Source of the DNA: Candidatus Mediterraneibacter merdigallinarum
GTDB taxonomy: Bacteria > Bacillota > Clostridia > Lachnospirales > Lachnospiraceae
Length of the DNA: 32,335 nt
Assembly (NCBI GenBank): GCA_019117305.1
Contig: DWZZ01000029.1
Coordinates: forward strand, 1 to 32,335
Direction of reading: 5' to 3'
The notes beneath the pieces were generated by a model. The model was not told where the DNA came from and made no database searches. It worked only from the letters and a program-made list of their open reading frames with translations. Positions within the stretch are counted from its first letter, which is position 1, and every line of letters begins with the position of its first letter. A program made the position numbers and the translations under genes. This document shows positions 10,601 through 17,865 of this stretch, piece after piece.

Positions 10601-12575
10601 TAAACGCAGATACAACAGGAAGAATACTCTCTGTAATCTTATCACTGTATACAAATCTGCCGTCCTGCCCCGCCTTATCCGGATTGTAATAAGAAACTTT
10701 ATCATTAACCATATTCAGCCAGTAATACTTTTCCAGATAATAATAAGCAGAATCTACATCTTCCTGTATTGCCGTGTCATTTTCCAGTACATCTGCCGCA
10801 TCTGCCAGCGCGTCTGTGAATCTGTCGCAGAAGGTTGTATTCGGATATGCAAACACCGCATCCTTTACTTCATTATAAAGCTGCTGAAGTTCGGTTTTGT
10901 CTGCCGGCGGCACCTTATCCTCAAGAGCAGCCACCGCGTCGTTGAGCTCCTGCGCGGCTTCCGAGACTTCTGACGTTGTAGCAATGACATCATCCAGAAC
11001 CTCTCTGGCCTCTTCCAGTTTCTGCTGCATCGCTGCCCAGGACTCTTCTGTATAATCATCTGCAGTCAGTCCTTCCGCCCCGACGATTGCCTCTTCAAGA
11101 GCAGAACGGTCAATAACATTCACATTGTTAATCTGTATATTCCAGAAATATGCCGTTGTTCCGTGCCAGCTGATATACAGAGAATAATTTCCCGAAGCCG
11201 GCTTTCCCGTCTGGCTTTTAATCGGGAACTCCATCTCCGTCCGATCCGGGGAAACTACAGCGCCCGCATCAATCGCGCTTTCACCTACGCCTGTACGCTG
11301 ACTCTCTGCCCCCCGCAGATCTACGCCGCTGACATGGACAACCGGTGCTGCCGTGAATTTCAGGCCGGCAATTTCAGTCTTATCTTCATTTTTGCTTAAA
11401 TCGTATGTTTTTCCTCCCGCAGTAATTGTGGCAACCGGCCGGTTTCCATATTCCGTTGATACAGAACCTGCTCCGTCGTCAGAAAGATATACAAAACTCC
11501 AGGTTCCTTCTCCGTCTGTCCCATTCATATCATAAATGCAGACAGCCCGGTAGTTTTTTGTCTCTCCGGATGCCAGAGCCGCTGTATCCCAGTTATCTGT
11601 ATAAAGCAGATGTCTTCCGTCTCTATATTCATAAATCCATTCCGTTGATCCGTCCGGGACATAATTCGTAGGGCCGTTGAGTTCAACTGTAACTCTTCCA
11701 TTTTCATAAGAAACAAAGTCTGTCATATAAATCGGAGAGATCAGTTCCGCAAGATTTTTCTCTGCCGTTTCCAGCGCATCCAGAGCTTCTGTCACGTCAC
11801 CCGCGGAAGCTTCCTCATTTTCATATACAGTCTGCGCATTACTCAAAGCAGTTTCCAGCGCATTCCAGCTGCTGATTACGTAATCTTCTTCATTCAGCCC
11901 CGCCATTTTTTCCACAACACGGTCAATTGCTTCTTTCAGTCCTGTCTTATCTGCCGGATCAGGTTGTTCCGGATTTTCAATCAGTTTATACAGCTCTACT
12001 TCCCCCGTGCTGACTACTGTTTCATGAGCAGAATTTAATGTCAGTCTGACACTTTTTGCAGGAACTGCAGAAAAACTGATGTCCGTCCATGTCAGAGAAT
12101 TGTCAGTTACTGCCTGGTCTGCTGTCTGTATATAGCTGCTTCCGTCGGCGCTCACCTCCACCAGGCAACTGTTCGGCGCGCCATTTCCCACGCCTCCGCC
12201 TGCATTTCGCGGATGAATCCGTACTTTACACAGGTTCACCTGTTCCTCAAAGGTAAACGTATACACCTGAGGCTTTGAATTCGACGGATCGGTATAATTG
12301 CTGTTTGTGTAAGTAGTTGTGTCCCCGTCAAAACTTGCTTCCAGAGTATCGCCGTCATTTGTGGGGCCAAGAGTCTTTGCCGTCATGGACGCAATTTCAT
12401 CCAGGCCGATTTTTACTTCCCGGGATTCATTCTGCCCTGTCCCTGTTCCGCCGGGATCCGGAACGCTCTGAGCATGAGCGACAGCAGGAAGTGCAGAAAA
12501 GTTCATGCTGAATACCATTACAGCACTTAACACAGCAGCAGCACTTCGTTTCAAAACGCCCTTTCCTTTTCTCAT
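7638..12575 (-). CDS. Large FIVAR-repeat cell-surface protein with F5/8C-like N-terminal domain, duplicated unknown module, Pro-rich stalk and wall-anchor-like tail
   Basis: ORF track starts at 12674, but AAAGGAGGAAAAAAG-ATG at 12575 gives MRKGKGVLKRSAAAVLSAVMVFSMNFSALPAVAHAQ (signal peptide). About six FIVAR-like repeats (DKTELEAAINAAE.L.EEDYTEESW..MQEKLEAAKEV...); PEEPEDPEKPENPENPGQPEKPDGPKEPDK Pro-rich region; AAVKTGD-hydrophobic-RKKEEKKK tail. Confidence 0.88.
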   Translation of the reverse strand: MRKGKGVLKRSAAAVLSAVMVFSMNFSALPAVAHAQSVPDPGGTGTGQNESREVKIGLDEIASMTAKTLGPTNDGDTLEASFDGDTTTYTNSNYTDPSNSKPQVYTFTFEEQVNLCKVRIHPRNAGGGVGNGAPNSCLVEVSADGSSYIQTADQAVTDNSLTWTDISFSAVPAKSVRLTLNSAHETVVSTGEVELYKLIENPEQPDPADKTGLKEAIDRVVEKMAGLNEEDYVISSWNALETALSNAQTVYENEEASAGDVTEALDALETAEKNLAELISPIYMTDFVSYENGRVTVELNGPTNYVPDGSTEWIYEYRDGRHLLYTDNWDTAALASGETKNYRAVCIYDMNGTDGEGTWSFVYLSDDGAGSVSTEYGNRPVATITAGGKTYDLSKNEDKTEIAGLKFTAAPVVHVSGVDLRGAESQRTGVGESAIDAGAVVSPDRTEMEFPIKSQTGKPASGNYSLYISWHGTTAYFWNIQINNVNVIDRSALEEAIVGAEGLTADDYTEESWAAMQQKLEEAREVLDDVIATTSEVSEAAQELNDAVAALEDKVPPADKTELQQLYNEVKDAVFAYPNTTFCDRFTDALADAADVLENDTAIQEDVDSAYYYLEKYYWLNMVNDKVSYYNPDKAGQDGRFVYSDKITESILPVVSAFKTARYANVNTEPDILKGYYEGFAEAEKHGAETADPDLRGVEFGFNAEDDFDTKTALDPGNYGHFEITGQEFVSDAAGNVSVKVFIRFVNDGISPVTGEEGDEYSVSEMTKASCRVAYESPSQKGSKGISGKDNLNGSYGNGFIGEVTVPLDSVISLTVEDSVMPGFFRVQKFTAADKTELETAINAAEALDEENYTEDFWAAMQEKLEAARIVRDNVLAVQSEVDDAADALNNAREALVPDTDKAALQKLYDEVKDAQFDYPAQSYYKGFTNALNRAGTVLEDEKAFQSEVDTAYNTLEKYYWLNMLNDKVAYYNPDKEGEDGRFIYSDKLTESILPVVAAFQEGSNVSSGASTEKILTCYNAFVDAEKLIQTAESDLRGTEVGFNADAMDPDNYGHFEITGQEFVVGEDGVVRVKVSFKFVNDGIDPISGEQGKPFSLSDMGDLSCRVAYESPSETGSKGVDYQGPLDGNIKNGIEGYFTVDQDSAVNLYFYRTAYMPGYYRVQKFEEADKSALEAVVSEAEALNKEDYLTDPWGVMEEKLQEAKAVLDDPLASDTEIADAAQALRDAIDALVKRADKTELEAAINAAEDLKEEDYTEESWTEMQEKLEAAKEVMDDPEAAQTQADDAAKALNDAVDALAVDKTALEEAMKTAEEAIGKEYIYQHDDTWDDFLTACKHAEDVYENPDAEGADVRKAAEDLISRYNELVFESEAPAAWFVIGNTETAIEENALLNETFDLKFTDNGRLLQFVLNGTEFRLDGTEDGVLFEDIQDVLNEGNGGDGKNILIVRDCVPPAGGVYPTERTYTFYFDQTAPTAEVAYSTEEPTDGDVVVTITFDEPLAGTNLPEGWILSDNGLIAVKTYQENTEEKAVFTDTAGNAVTAEIRITNIDKTTQEPEEPEDPEKPENPENPGQPEKPDGPKEPDKQNDPGKKPEQSGSKEDSDKEGGKAAVKTGDNANPGVYVSVMALSAAAAAVIIRKKEEKKK
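8870..10900 (-). repeat. Tandem duplication (two ~1.02-kb units) inside the FIVAR surface-protein gene
   Basis: Both units read LxxLYxEVKDAxFxYP...LEKYYWLNMxNDKVxYYNPDKxGxDGRFxYSDKxTESILPVVxAF...DLRGxExGFNA...DPxNYGHFEITGQEFV...FVNDGIxPxxGExG...CRVAYESPSxxGSKG...MPGxxRVQKF followed by a FIVAR repeat. Boundaries approximate. Confidence 0.85.
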
Positions 12576-13182
12576 CTTTTTTCCTCCTTTTCCTACTAAA
12601 TAACTTCCCGGAATCTTCTGCCCTGATTTTATAAGGCTTTCGGACCCTTCTCTCAAAAATTTCTTTTTCCGCACAATATTCAGTTGTCAAATTTCGGTTA
12701 GTATCCCACTCATCGAGATTCCAAGAAGTTATTTTCCCCTCTTTCGGGGTTTCCGTTATTTTTGCCATATTTATCAATGGCAGCTACTTATATATTAGCA
12801 TTTTTCACAATGTTCAGCTTGCATATTTTATCTTTTCATTTATATTAATTAGTTATTTTTAGTTTATCTCCATTTTTTTGTTTATATTTCACGTTCCCGA
12901 TTGTCTTCGCATATTTATGTCAGATATTCACAACGCAAAAGAACATCTCTGTTTTTTCTATATCCCCTGTTTCAAAAGTAACCCGGCTATATGATACACA
13001 TCAGAAATAAACGGACAGACCACCCTCACGCCTGCAATATCCATAATATTTTCAGCCATTCCACTGATTGTAAACGTAACTTCCTGACGGATTATTTTCT
13101 CTTTTATACTTTCCGGAGACTTTACCCTGCTGTTAATAGATTCAATAGGATTTCGGTCATTACAGGCCTCAAAAATAAAAAA

Positions 13183-13210
13183 ATCCCGAAAAACATTGAT
13201 TTTTCGGGAT
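13183..13210 (-). terminator. Rho-independent terminator downstream of tRNA-Cys
   Basis: atcccgaaaaa / cattga / tttttcgggat hairpin; minus-strand reading continues into TTTTTTTATTTTT. Confidence 0.8.
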
Positions 13211-13217
13211 TTTTGAG

Positions 13218-13289
13218 AGGCGCAGACCGGATTTGAACCGGTGCATCAGGGTGTTGCAGACCCACGCCTTACCGCTTGGCTACTGCGCC
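13218..13289 (-). tRNA. tRNA-Cys (anticodon GCA)
   Basis: Reverse complement GGCGCAGTAGCCAAGCGGTAAGGCGTGGGTCTGCAACACCCTGATGCACCGGTTCAAATCCGGTCTGCGCCT: 7-bp acceptor stem GGCGCAG/CTGCGCC, T-arm CCGGTTCAAATCCGG, anticodon loop CTGCAAC. CCA not encoded. Confidence 0.95.
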
Positions 13290-13343
13290 TTACTATAAAT
13301 ATCTGTACATGATGCACTGTTATTATATTCATGCACTTAATGA

Positions 13344-13372
13344 AGTATACCAGAATTTCAGACAAACGTCAA
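13344..13372 (-). promoter_or_regulatory. Sigma70/SigA-type promoter for tRNA-Cys
   Basis: Minus strand TTGACG - 17 nt - TATACT, ~55-60 nt upstream of the tRNA. Confidence 0.7.
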
Positions 13373-13382
13373 ATAAAAACCT

Positions 13383-13419
13383 GCCCTTCTCCCGAAATCA
13401 GCTGTTTCGGGAGAAGGGC
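13383..13419 (-). terminator. Rho-independent terminator downstream of the PepSY lipoprotein gene
   Basis: gcccttctcccgaaa / tcagctg / tttcgggagaagggc, 15-bp perfect stem, followed on the minus strand by AGGTTTTTATTT. Confidence 0.8.
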
Positions 13420-13481
13420 GGATCACATTTCGTTATGTGTTCAGCTCAATGAGAAATATTCGTCATGACCCTTCTTGCAGA

Positions 13482-14144
13482 CTAATCTCTCTCCTCGCTC
13501 CACTCAAGGATTGTTCCGGAATTCGCATCGATCTCGAAGTCATACTCGATACGATTGTAGAAAATCTCTCCTTCGTATTTGTACCTTCCGTCATCTCTGT
13601 CCAGCTCAATTTTTACATTCTGCGCAGTGGCTCCGGGCACACGGTCCAGCGCGATCTGCACTGCCTCATCCTGACTGATTGCCACGCCTGCTGATGAACC
13701 GGAATTTGCGCTGCTTTGATTCTGATCCTGCCCCGCCGTATTTTCAGTAACTGTCTGTCCCTGGGCATTTCCGCTGTCGGAAGCATCTGTCTGATCCGTT
13801 TCATTCTGAACAGAATTGCTGTTCTGTGTATCATCGACCTGAATTCCTGCATTGTTTTCGATTGCCTCTACATCAGAGCTGACAATCGCTCCGTCAGACG
13901 CCTGAATTTCGTAATCGTATTCCTTTTCTGCCGCGTCAAAGCGTATTTCATATACTTTCCTTCCGTCATCTCTGTCTTCTGATACCCTAAGTCTTGTAGT
14001 GTCGGATTCGCTGACTCCGGCGTCATTAAGCGCCACCTCCAGAGCCGCGTCTCTTCCGATGTCACTGCTGTTTCCACATCCTGTAAATACCCCTAATACT
14101 ACTGCTGACGCCAGTGCCGCTGCTGCTAAAATCTTCTTCTTCAT
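13482..14144 (-). CDS. Lipoprotein with two PepSY-like domains
   Basis: Lipobox MKKKILAAAALASAVVLGVFTGCGNSS; two repeats of the form ALxxAxVxxxxxxxLxVxxDRDDGRxxYExxFxxxxxEYDYEIxAxxGxIxx. Confidence 0.85.
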   Translation of the reverse strand: MKKKILAAAALASAVVLGVFTGCGNSSDIGRDAALEVALNDAGVSESDTTRLRVSEDRDDGRKVYEIRFDAAEKEYDYEIQASDGAIVSSDVEAIENNAGIQVDDTQNSNSVQNETDQTDASDSGNAQGQTVTENTAGQDQNQSSANSGSSAGVAISQDEAVQIALDRVPGATAQNVKIELDRDDGRYKYEGEIFYNRIEYDFEIDANSGTILEWSEERD

Positions 14145-14278
14145 TTTTCATTTCTCCTTTCAGATATTATTCTCTATTTTTTATTCTTTGTTTTTGTTGA
14201 TTTAAATATATATGAGAAAGATTAAAGCAACATTAAAGAACGCAGTTTTTTTAATTTTTGATCATTTCTTTTTCTCTG

Positions 14279-15688
14279 TCATATTCTGTTTTCAAGTTCT
14301 GCTTCCTCATCGTCCGCCGGAATGGTAAAGGTAAACCTGCTTCCCTCTCCCGGACGGCTCTCGGCCTTCACAGTCCCTCCGTGGGCCTGTGCAATCCATT
14401 TGACCATAGAAAGTCCCAGGCCGGAATGATTTTCCCCCTGCCGGCCGGTTCTGGACGCATCCGCCCGGTAAAACCGTTCCCAGATATAAGGCAGGTGCTC
14501 CGGCTCAATCCCGATGCCGTCGTCTTCCACACATCCGATAATTTCCCTGCCGGAACGTTTCAGGGAAACAATAACATGGCCGTTCTCTTTGCTGTAAGTC
14601 ACTGCATTTGAAATCAGGTTGATCAGCATGCGGATATAAAAAGTCTCATCCGCCCGGGCATAAAGATCCGGTTCAATCCGGGTTTCTACTGTCACACCGC
14701 GCCCTTCTTCTTCCGCCAGAAGCTGCTGTTCCTCCGCTGCTATGCCGGTAAGTTCGCTGAGATTCAGATATTCTTTGTTCAGCGGCTGTCTGCCCTGATC
14801 TGCTCTGGAAAGGAACAGCAGATGAGAAATAATATCCGACATGTCCCGGGCCTTTTTCTGAATCAGCATAATCTGCTCTCGCTGCTTTGCGGAAAGTGTT
14901 TCGTCCTCCAGGCATGCGCTGCACTGAGCCAGAATCACGCTCACCGGCGTACGCAGTTCGTGCGACACATCCGATGTAAACTGTTTTTCCCGCTGAAACG
15001 CTTCCTCCAGTTCCGAAAGCATTTCGTCAAACGTATCCGCCAGCGTATAGATTTCATCCCCCCGTGTTCTGCCGCCGCCTGTAATGCCGATACGTTGGGA
15101 CAGATCTGCATCTGTCCGGATTTTTCTCACCGTATCTGTAATTTTTTTTACCGGCATCAGCGTGCGTCTGGTAAAACGGTATCCGATAAACGCCGTTGCG
15201 ACAACCAGCGCCGGCAGCAGAATAAGCGCGAACCGGATGGTAACCGTGAAGCTGGCCTCCGCATCTGTAACTGATGTAATTCCCCGTATATATACGGTAT
15301 AGTCTTCTGTCAGGCGGAAGGACATGTCATAAACATACCATTCTGTATTTCCTTCGGTAATACTCCTTACCTGTCCATCCGCGAAATCCGGCTGAGAATC
15401 AAATCCATAAGGAATTCTGCCATAAAGAAAATACATATCTTCATCATAAAGGGAAAGATATACATCCTGTGTCACAGAATAAAAATCAGAATCCAGCTGC
15501 AGTTCTCCGTTCCTGAGCCATACATCATCCGCGCTGTCCTGCACTCTTCTTTCCAGTCGGGACTGCGTGGATGACAATACTTCTCTCGTACTCAGCGAAA
15601 AAAGGATCGCAAGAGCCGCGCAGGTCACAAGAACCATAAAAAATGTATATAGAACGGTCAGTTTTAGTTTTAATGACAATCGTTTCAT
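14279..15688 (-). CDS. Two-component sensor histidine kinase
   Basis: Two TM segments, HAMP-like region, H-box FTSDVSHELRTPVSVI, N-box MLINLISNAVTYS, G boxes EDDGIGIEPEHLPYIWERFYRAD and SGLGLSMVKWIAQAHGG. Start at 15688 (MKRLSLKLKLTVLY) overlaps the response regulator stop as ATGA; ORF track start 15748 is too far upstream. Confidence 0.95.
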   Translation of the reverse strand: MKRLSLKLKLTVLYTFFMVLVTCAALAILFSLSTREVLSSTQSRLERRVQDSADDVWLRNGELQLDSDFYSVTQDVYLSLYDEDMYFLYGRIPYGFDSQPDFADGQVRSITEGNTEWYVYDMSFRLTEDYTVYIRGITSVTDAEASFTVTIRFALILLPALVVATAFIGYRFTRRTLMPVKKITDTVRKIRTDADLSQRIGITGGGRTRGDEIYTLADTFDEMLSELEEAFQREKQFTSDVSHELRTPVSVILAQCSACLEDETLSAKQREQIMLIQKKARDMSDIISHLLFLSRADQGRQPLNKEYLNLSELTGIAAEEQQLLAEEEGRGVTVETRIEPDLYARADETFYIRMLINLISNAVTYSKENGHVIVSLKRSGREIIGCVEDDGIGIEPEHLPYIWERFYRADASRTGRQGENHSGLGLSMVKWIAQAHGGTVKAESRPGEGSRFTFTIPADDEEAELENRI

Positions 15689-16359
15689 TTCTGCACCTTC
15701 AAAACATACCCGGAGCCCCGTACCGTATGAATCAGTTTTACATCGCATCCCTCGTCAATTTTCCTTCTCAGATAACGGATATAGACGTCAATTACGTTCG
15801 AGCCTCCGGCATAGTCAAAATTCCACAAATGCTGCTCCAGCCTGTCCCTGGAAAGTACGATTCCCTGATTCTGTATCATATACCTGAGAAGGGAAAACTC
15901 CTTGCCTGACAGTCGGATCTCCCTGCCCGCCCGCATCACTTTGTGAGTATCCGTGTGCAACTCCAGATCCGCCAGCCGATAACATGCTGTCGGCGCATCC
16001 CCCGGTTTTCTCAGAAGCACCCGGATCCTGGCCAGCAGCTCCTCAAATGCAAAAGGTTTAACCAGATAATCGTTTGCTCCTGCGTCCAGCCCGGTCACCC
16101 GGTCCTCAATGCTGTCCCGCGCCGTCAGAAGAAGTACCGGAGTGGCATCCCCGCGGCCACGCATCTTCTTCAGCACCTTCAGGCCGTCCGCCTTCGGCAT
16201 CATAATATCCAGCACCACTGCGTCATACCCTGCGCTTTCCAGATACTCCAGTGCCTCTTCTCCGTCAAAGCAGGAATCCACACTGTAGTGTTCCTGCGAC
16301 AGACGGGAACTGATAATCCGGTTCAGATCCTTTTCATCCTCCGCAATCAAAATCCGCAT
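15685..16359 (-). CDS. OmpR/PhoB-family response regulator
   Basis: MRILIAEDEKDLNRIISSRL receiver with YDAVVLDIMMPKADGL and LLLTARD; winged-helix C-terminus LSGKEFSLLRYMIQNQG...VDVYIRYLRRKID-like (NVIDVYIRYLRRKID). GAGGAGGTGTGGTT precedes ATG at 16359; ORF track start at 16500 is too early. Confidence 0.95.
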   Translation of the reverse strand: MRILIAEDEKDLNRIISSRLSQEHYSVDSCFDGEEALEYLESAGYDAVVLDIMMPKADGLKVLKKMRGRGDATPVLLLTARDSIEDRVTGLDAGANDYLVKPFAFEELLARIRVLLRKPGDAPTACYRLADLELHTDTHKVMRAGREIRLSGKEFSLLRYMIQNQGIVLSRDRLEQHLWNFDYAGGSNVIDVYIRYLRRKIDEGCDVKLIHTVRGSGYVLKVQK

Positions 16360-16460
16360 AACCACACCTCCTCTGTTTTTCCCATTGTTATCATACAGTA
16401 TACCCTTGCATTTCCGCCATTGTAAAGGGAAGAACGACCGAAGATAAGAGAACATTTTTC

Positions 16461-16489
16461 TTGACATGGAAGAATTGGAATTATATTCT
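16461..16489 (+). promoter_or_regulatory. Candidate SigA-type promoter for the M18 aminopeptidase
   Basis: TTGACA (16461-16466) - 17 nt - TATTCT (16484-16489). Confidence 0.65.
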
Positions 16490-16504
16490 GAAAATATCAT
16501 TAAC

Positions 16505-16540
16505 AGGGGTCAGACCCTTTTGAAAAAGGGTACGTCCCCT
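16505..16540. repeat. REP/REPIN-like imperfect palindrome in the aminopeptidase 5'UTR
   Basis: aggggtcagacccttttgaaaaagggtacgtcccct: outer AGGGG/CCCCT and inner ACCCTTTT/AAAAGGGT stems separated by an asymmetric TCAG/ACGT internal loop. Confidence 0.55.
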
Positions 16541-16558
16541 TTAAGGAGAATTTTCACT

Positions 16559-17833
16559 ATGAACCACACAATTTCCAAAGAGCTTATTCATTTTATCGAA
16601 TCCAGTCCTTCTTGTTTCCATGCGGTGAAATTTACAGAAGATTTGCTTTTAAAGGATCATTTTACGCAATTACAGGAAAATGAAAAATGGCAGATTCAAA
16701 GGGGCGGGCGTTATTTTGTTGCACGTAATGGGTCTGCACTCATTGCTTTTACTGTTCCGGAGCAGAGCTTTTCGGGCATGCGCATTATTGCAGGCCACAG
16801 TGATTCTCCCTCCTTCAAGATCAAGGAGAATCCTGAACTGGAAACAGAGAAGCATTATATACGCCTGAACGTGGAGGGATACGGCGGCATGTTGTGCGCC
16901 CCCTGGTTTGACCGCCCGCTGTCTGTGGCCGGAAGAGTAATTATTAAGAACAAAGAGACCGGAAAGTTTGAATCCCGACTTGTAAATATTGACCGGGATC
17001 TTATTATGATTCCCAGTCTCGCCATCCACATGAACCGTGATGCAAACAAGGGATATTCCTACAATATCCAGAAGGACATGCTGCCTCTTTACGGCGATAT
17101 TTCTGCAAAAGGAACATTTCTGAAAATCACTGCTGACGCTGCCGGTGTAAAGGAAAACGAGATTCTGGGGCATGATCTGTTTTTGTATAACCGGCAAAAA
17201 GGCTGCATCTGGGGTGCTTCTCAGGAGTATATTTCCAGTCCCAGACTGGATGACCTGCAGTGTGCCTTTGCTTCTTTGAAAGGCTTTTTGTCCGCTCCCA
17301 GAGAATCTCACCTTGCTGTTTACTGTATCCTGGACAATGAGGAAACCGGAAGCAATACAAAACAGGGAGCCGCATCCACCTTCCTGTACGACACCCTGAC
17401 CAGAGCATATCGTGGTCTGGGAATGACAGAAGAGGATTATCTGGTGCACCTTGCGGACAGCTTTATGATTTCGGCTGATAATGCCCATGCCGTCCATCCC
17501 AATTATACCGATAAGGCCGATCCGTCCAACCGGCCGTTTCTGAATGGAGGAATTGTAATCAAATTCAACGCCGGGCAGAAATACTGTACCGACGCACTTT
17601 CCGCCGCCATGTTCCGGGATATATGCCGGGAAGCCGGAGTACCGGTTCAGACTTTCGCAAACCGTTCCGACATGGCCGGAGGTTCCACTCTGGGAAATAT
17701 CTCAAACACACGGGTAGCGCTGAACACTGTTGACATCGGCCTTCCTCAGCTTGCCATGCACTCCCCGTATGAAACTGCCGGAACAAAAGACACCGGATAT
17801 CTGATAAAAGCAGCAGAGAAATTCTTCCTATAG
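16559..17833 (+). CDS. apeB: M18-family aminopeptidase
   Basis: MNHTISKELIHFIESSPSCFHAVKF..., IIAGHSDSPSFKIKENPE, DDLQCAFASL, LDNEETGSNTKQGA, DNAHAVHPNYTDKADPSNRPFLNGGIVIKFN, GGSTLGNIS, MHSPYETAGTKD. AAGGAGA RBS upstream of 16559. Confidence 0.92.
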   Translation: MNHTISKELIHFIESSPSCFHAVKFTEDLLLKDHFTQLQENEKWQIQRGGRYFVARNGSALIAFTVPEQSFSGMRIIAGHSDSPSFKIKENPELETEKHYIRLNVEGYGGMLCAPWFDRPLSVAGRVIIKNKETGKFESRLVNIDRDLIMIPSLAIHMNRDANKGYSYNIQKDMLPLYGDISAKGTFLKITADAAGVKENEILGHDLFLYNRQKGCIWGASQEYISSPRLDDLQCAFASLKGFLSAPRESHLAVYCILDNEETGSNTKQGAASTFLYDTLTRAYRGLGMTEEDYLVHLADSFMISADNAHAVHPNYTDKADPSNRPFLNGGIVIKFNAGQKYCTDALSAAMFRDICREAGVPVQTFANRSDMAGGSTLGNISNTRVALNTVDIGLPQLAMHSPYETAGTKDTGYLIKAAEKFFL

Positions 17834-17851
17834 GGAGAATTTCTCTGCTGC
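17810..17851. terminator. Terminator hairpin whose stem includes the 3' end of the aminopeptidase CDS
   Basis: gcagcagagaaattcttcc / tata / gggagaatttctctgctgc, 19-bp stem with one G-U pair, followed by CTTTTTCTTTCCTTT on the plus strand. Confidence 0.8.
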
Positions 17852-17865
17852 TCTTTTTCTTTCCT

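Noticed and set aside
12427-12777. 116-aa ORF overlapping the FIVAR gene start
   Set aside because: No RBS, overlaps the true signal peptide in another frame; treated as a leader region rather than a gene.
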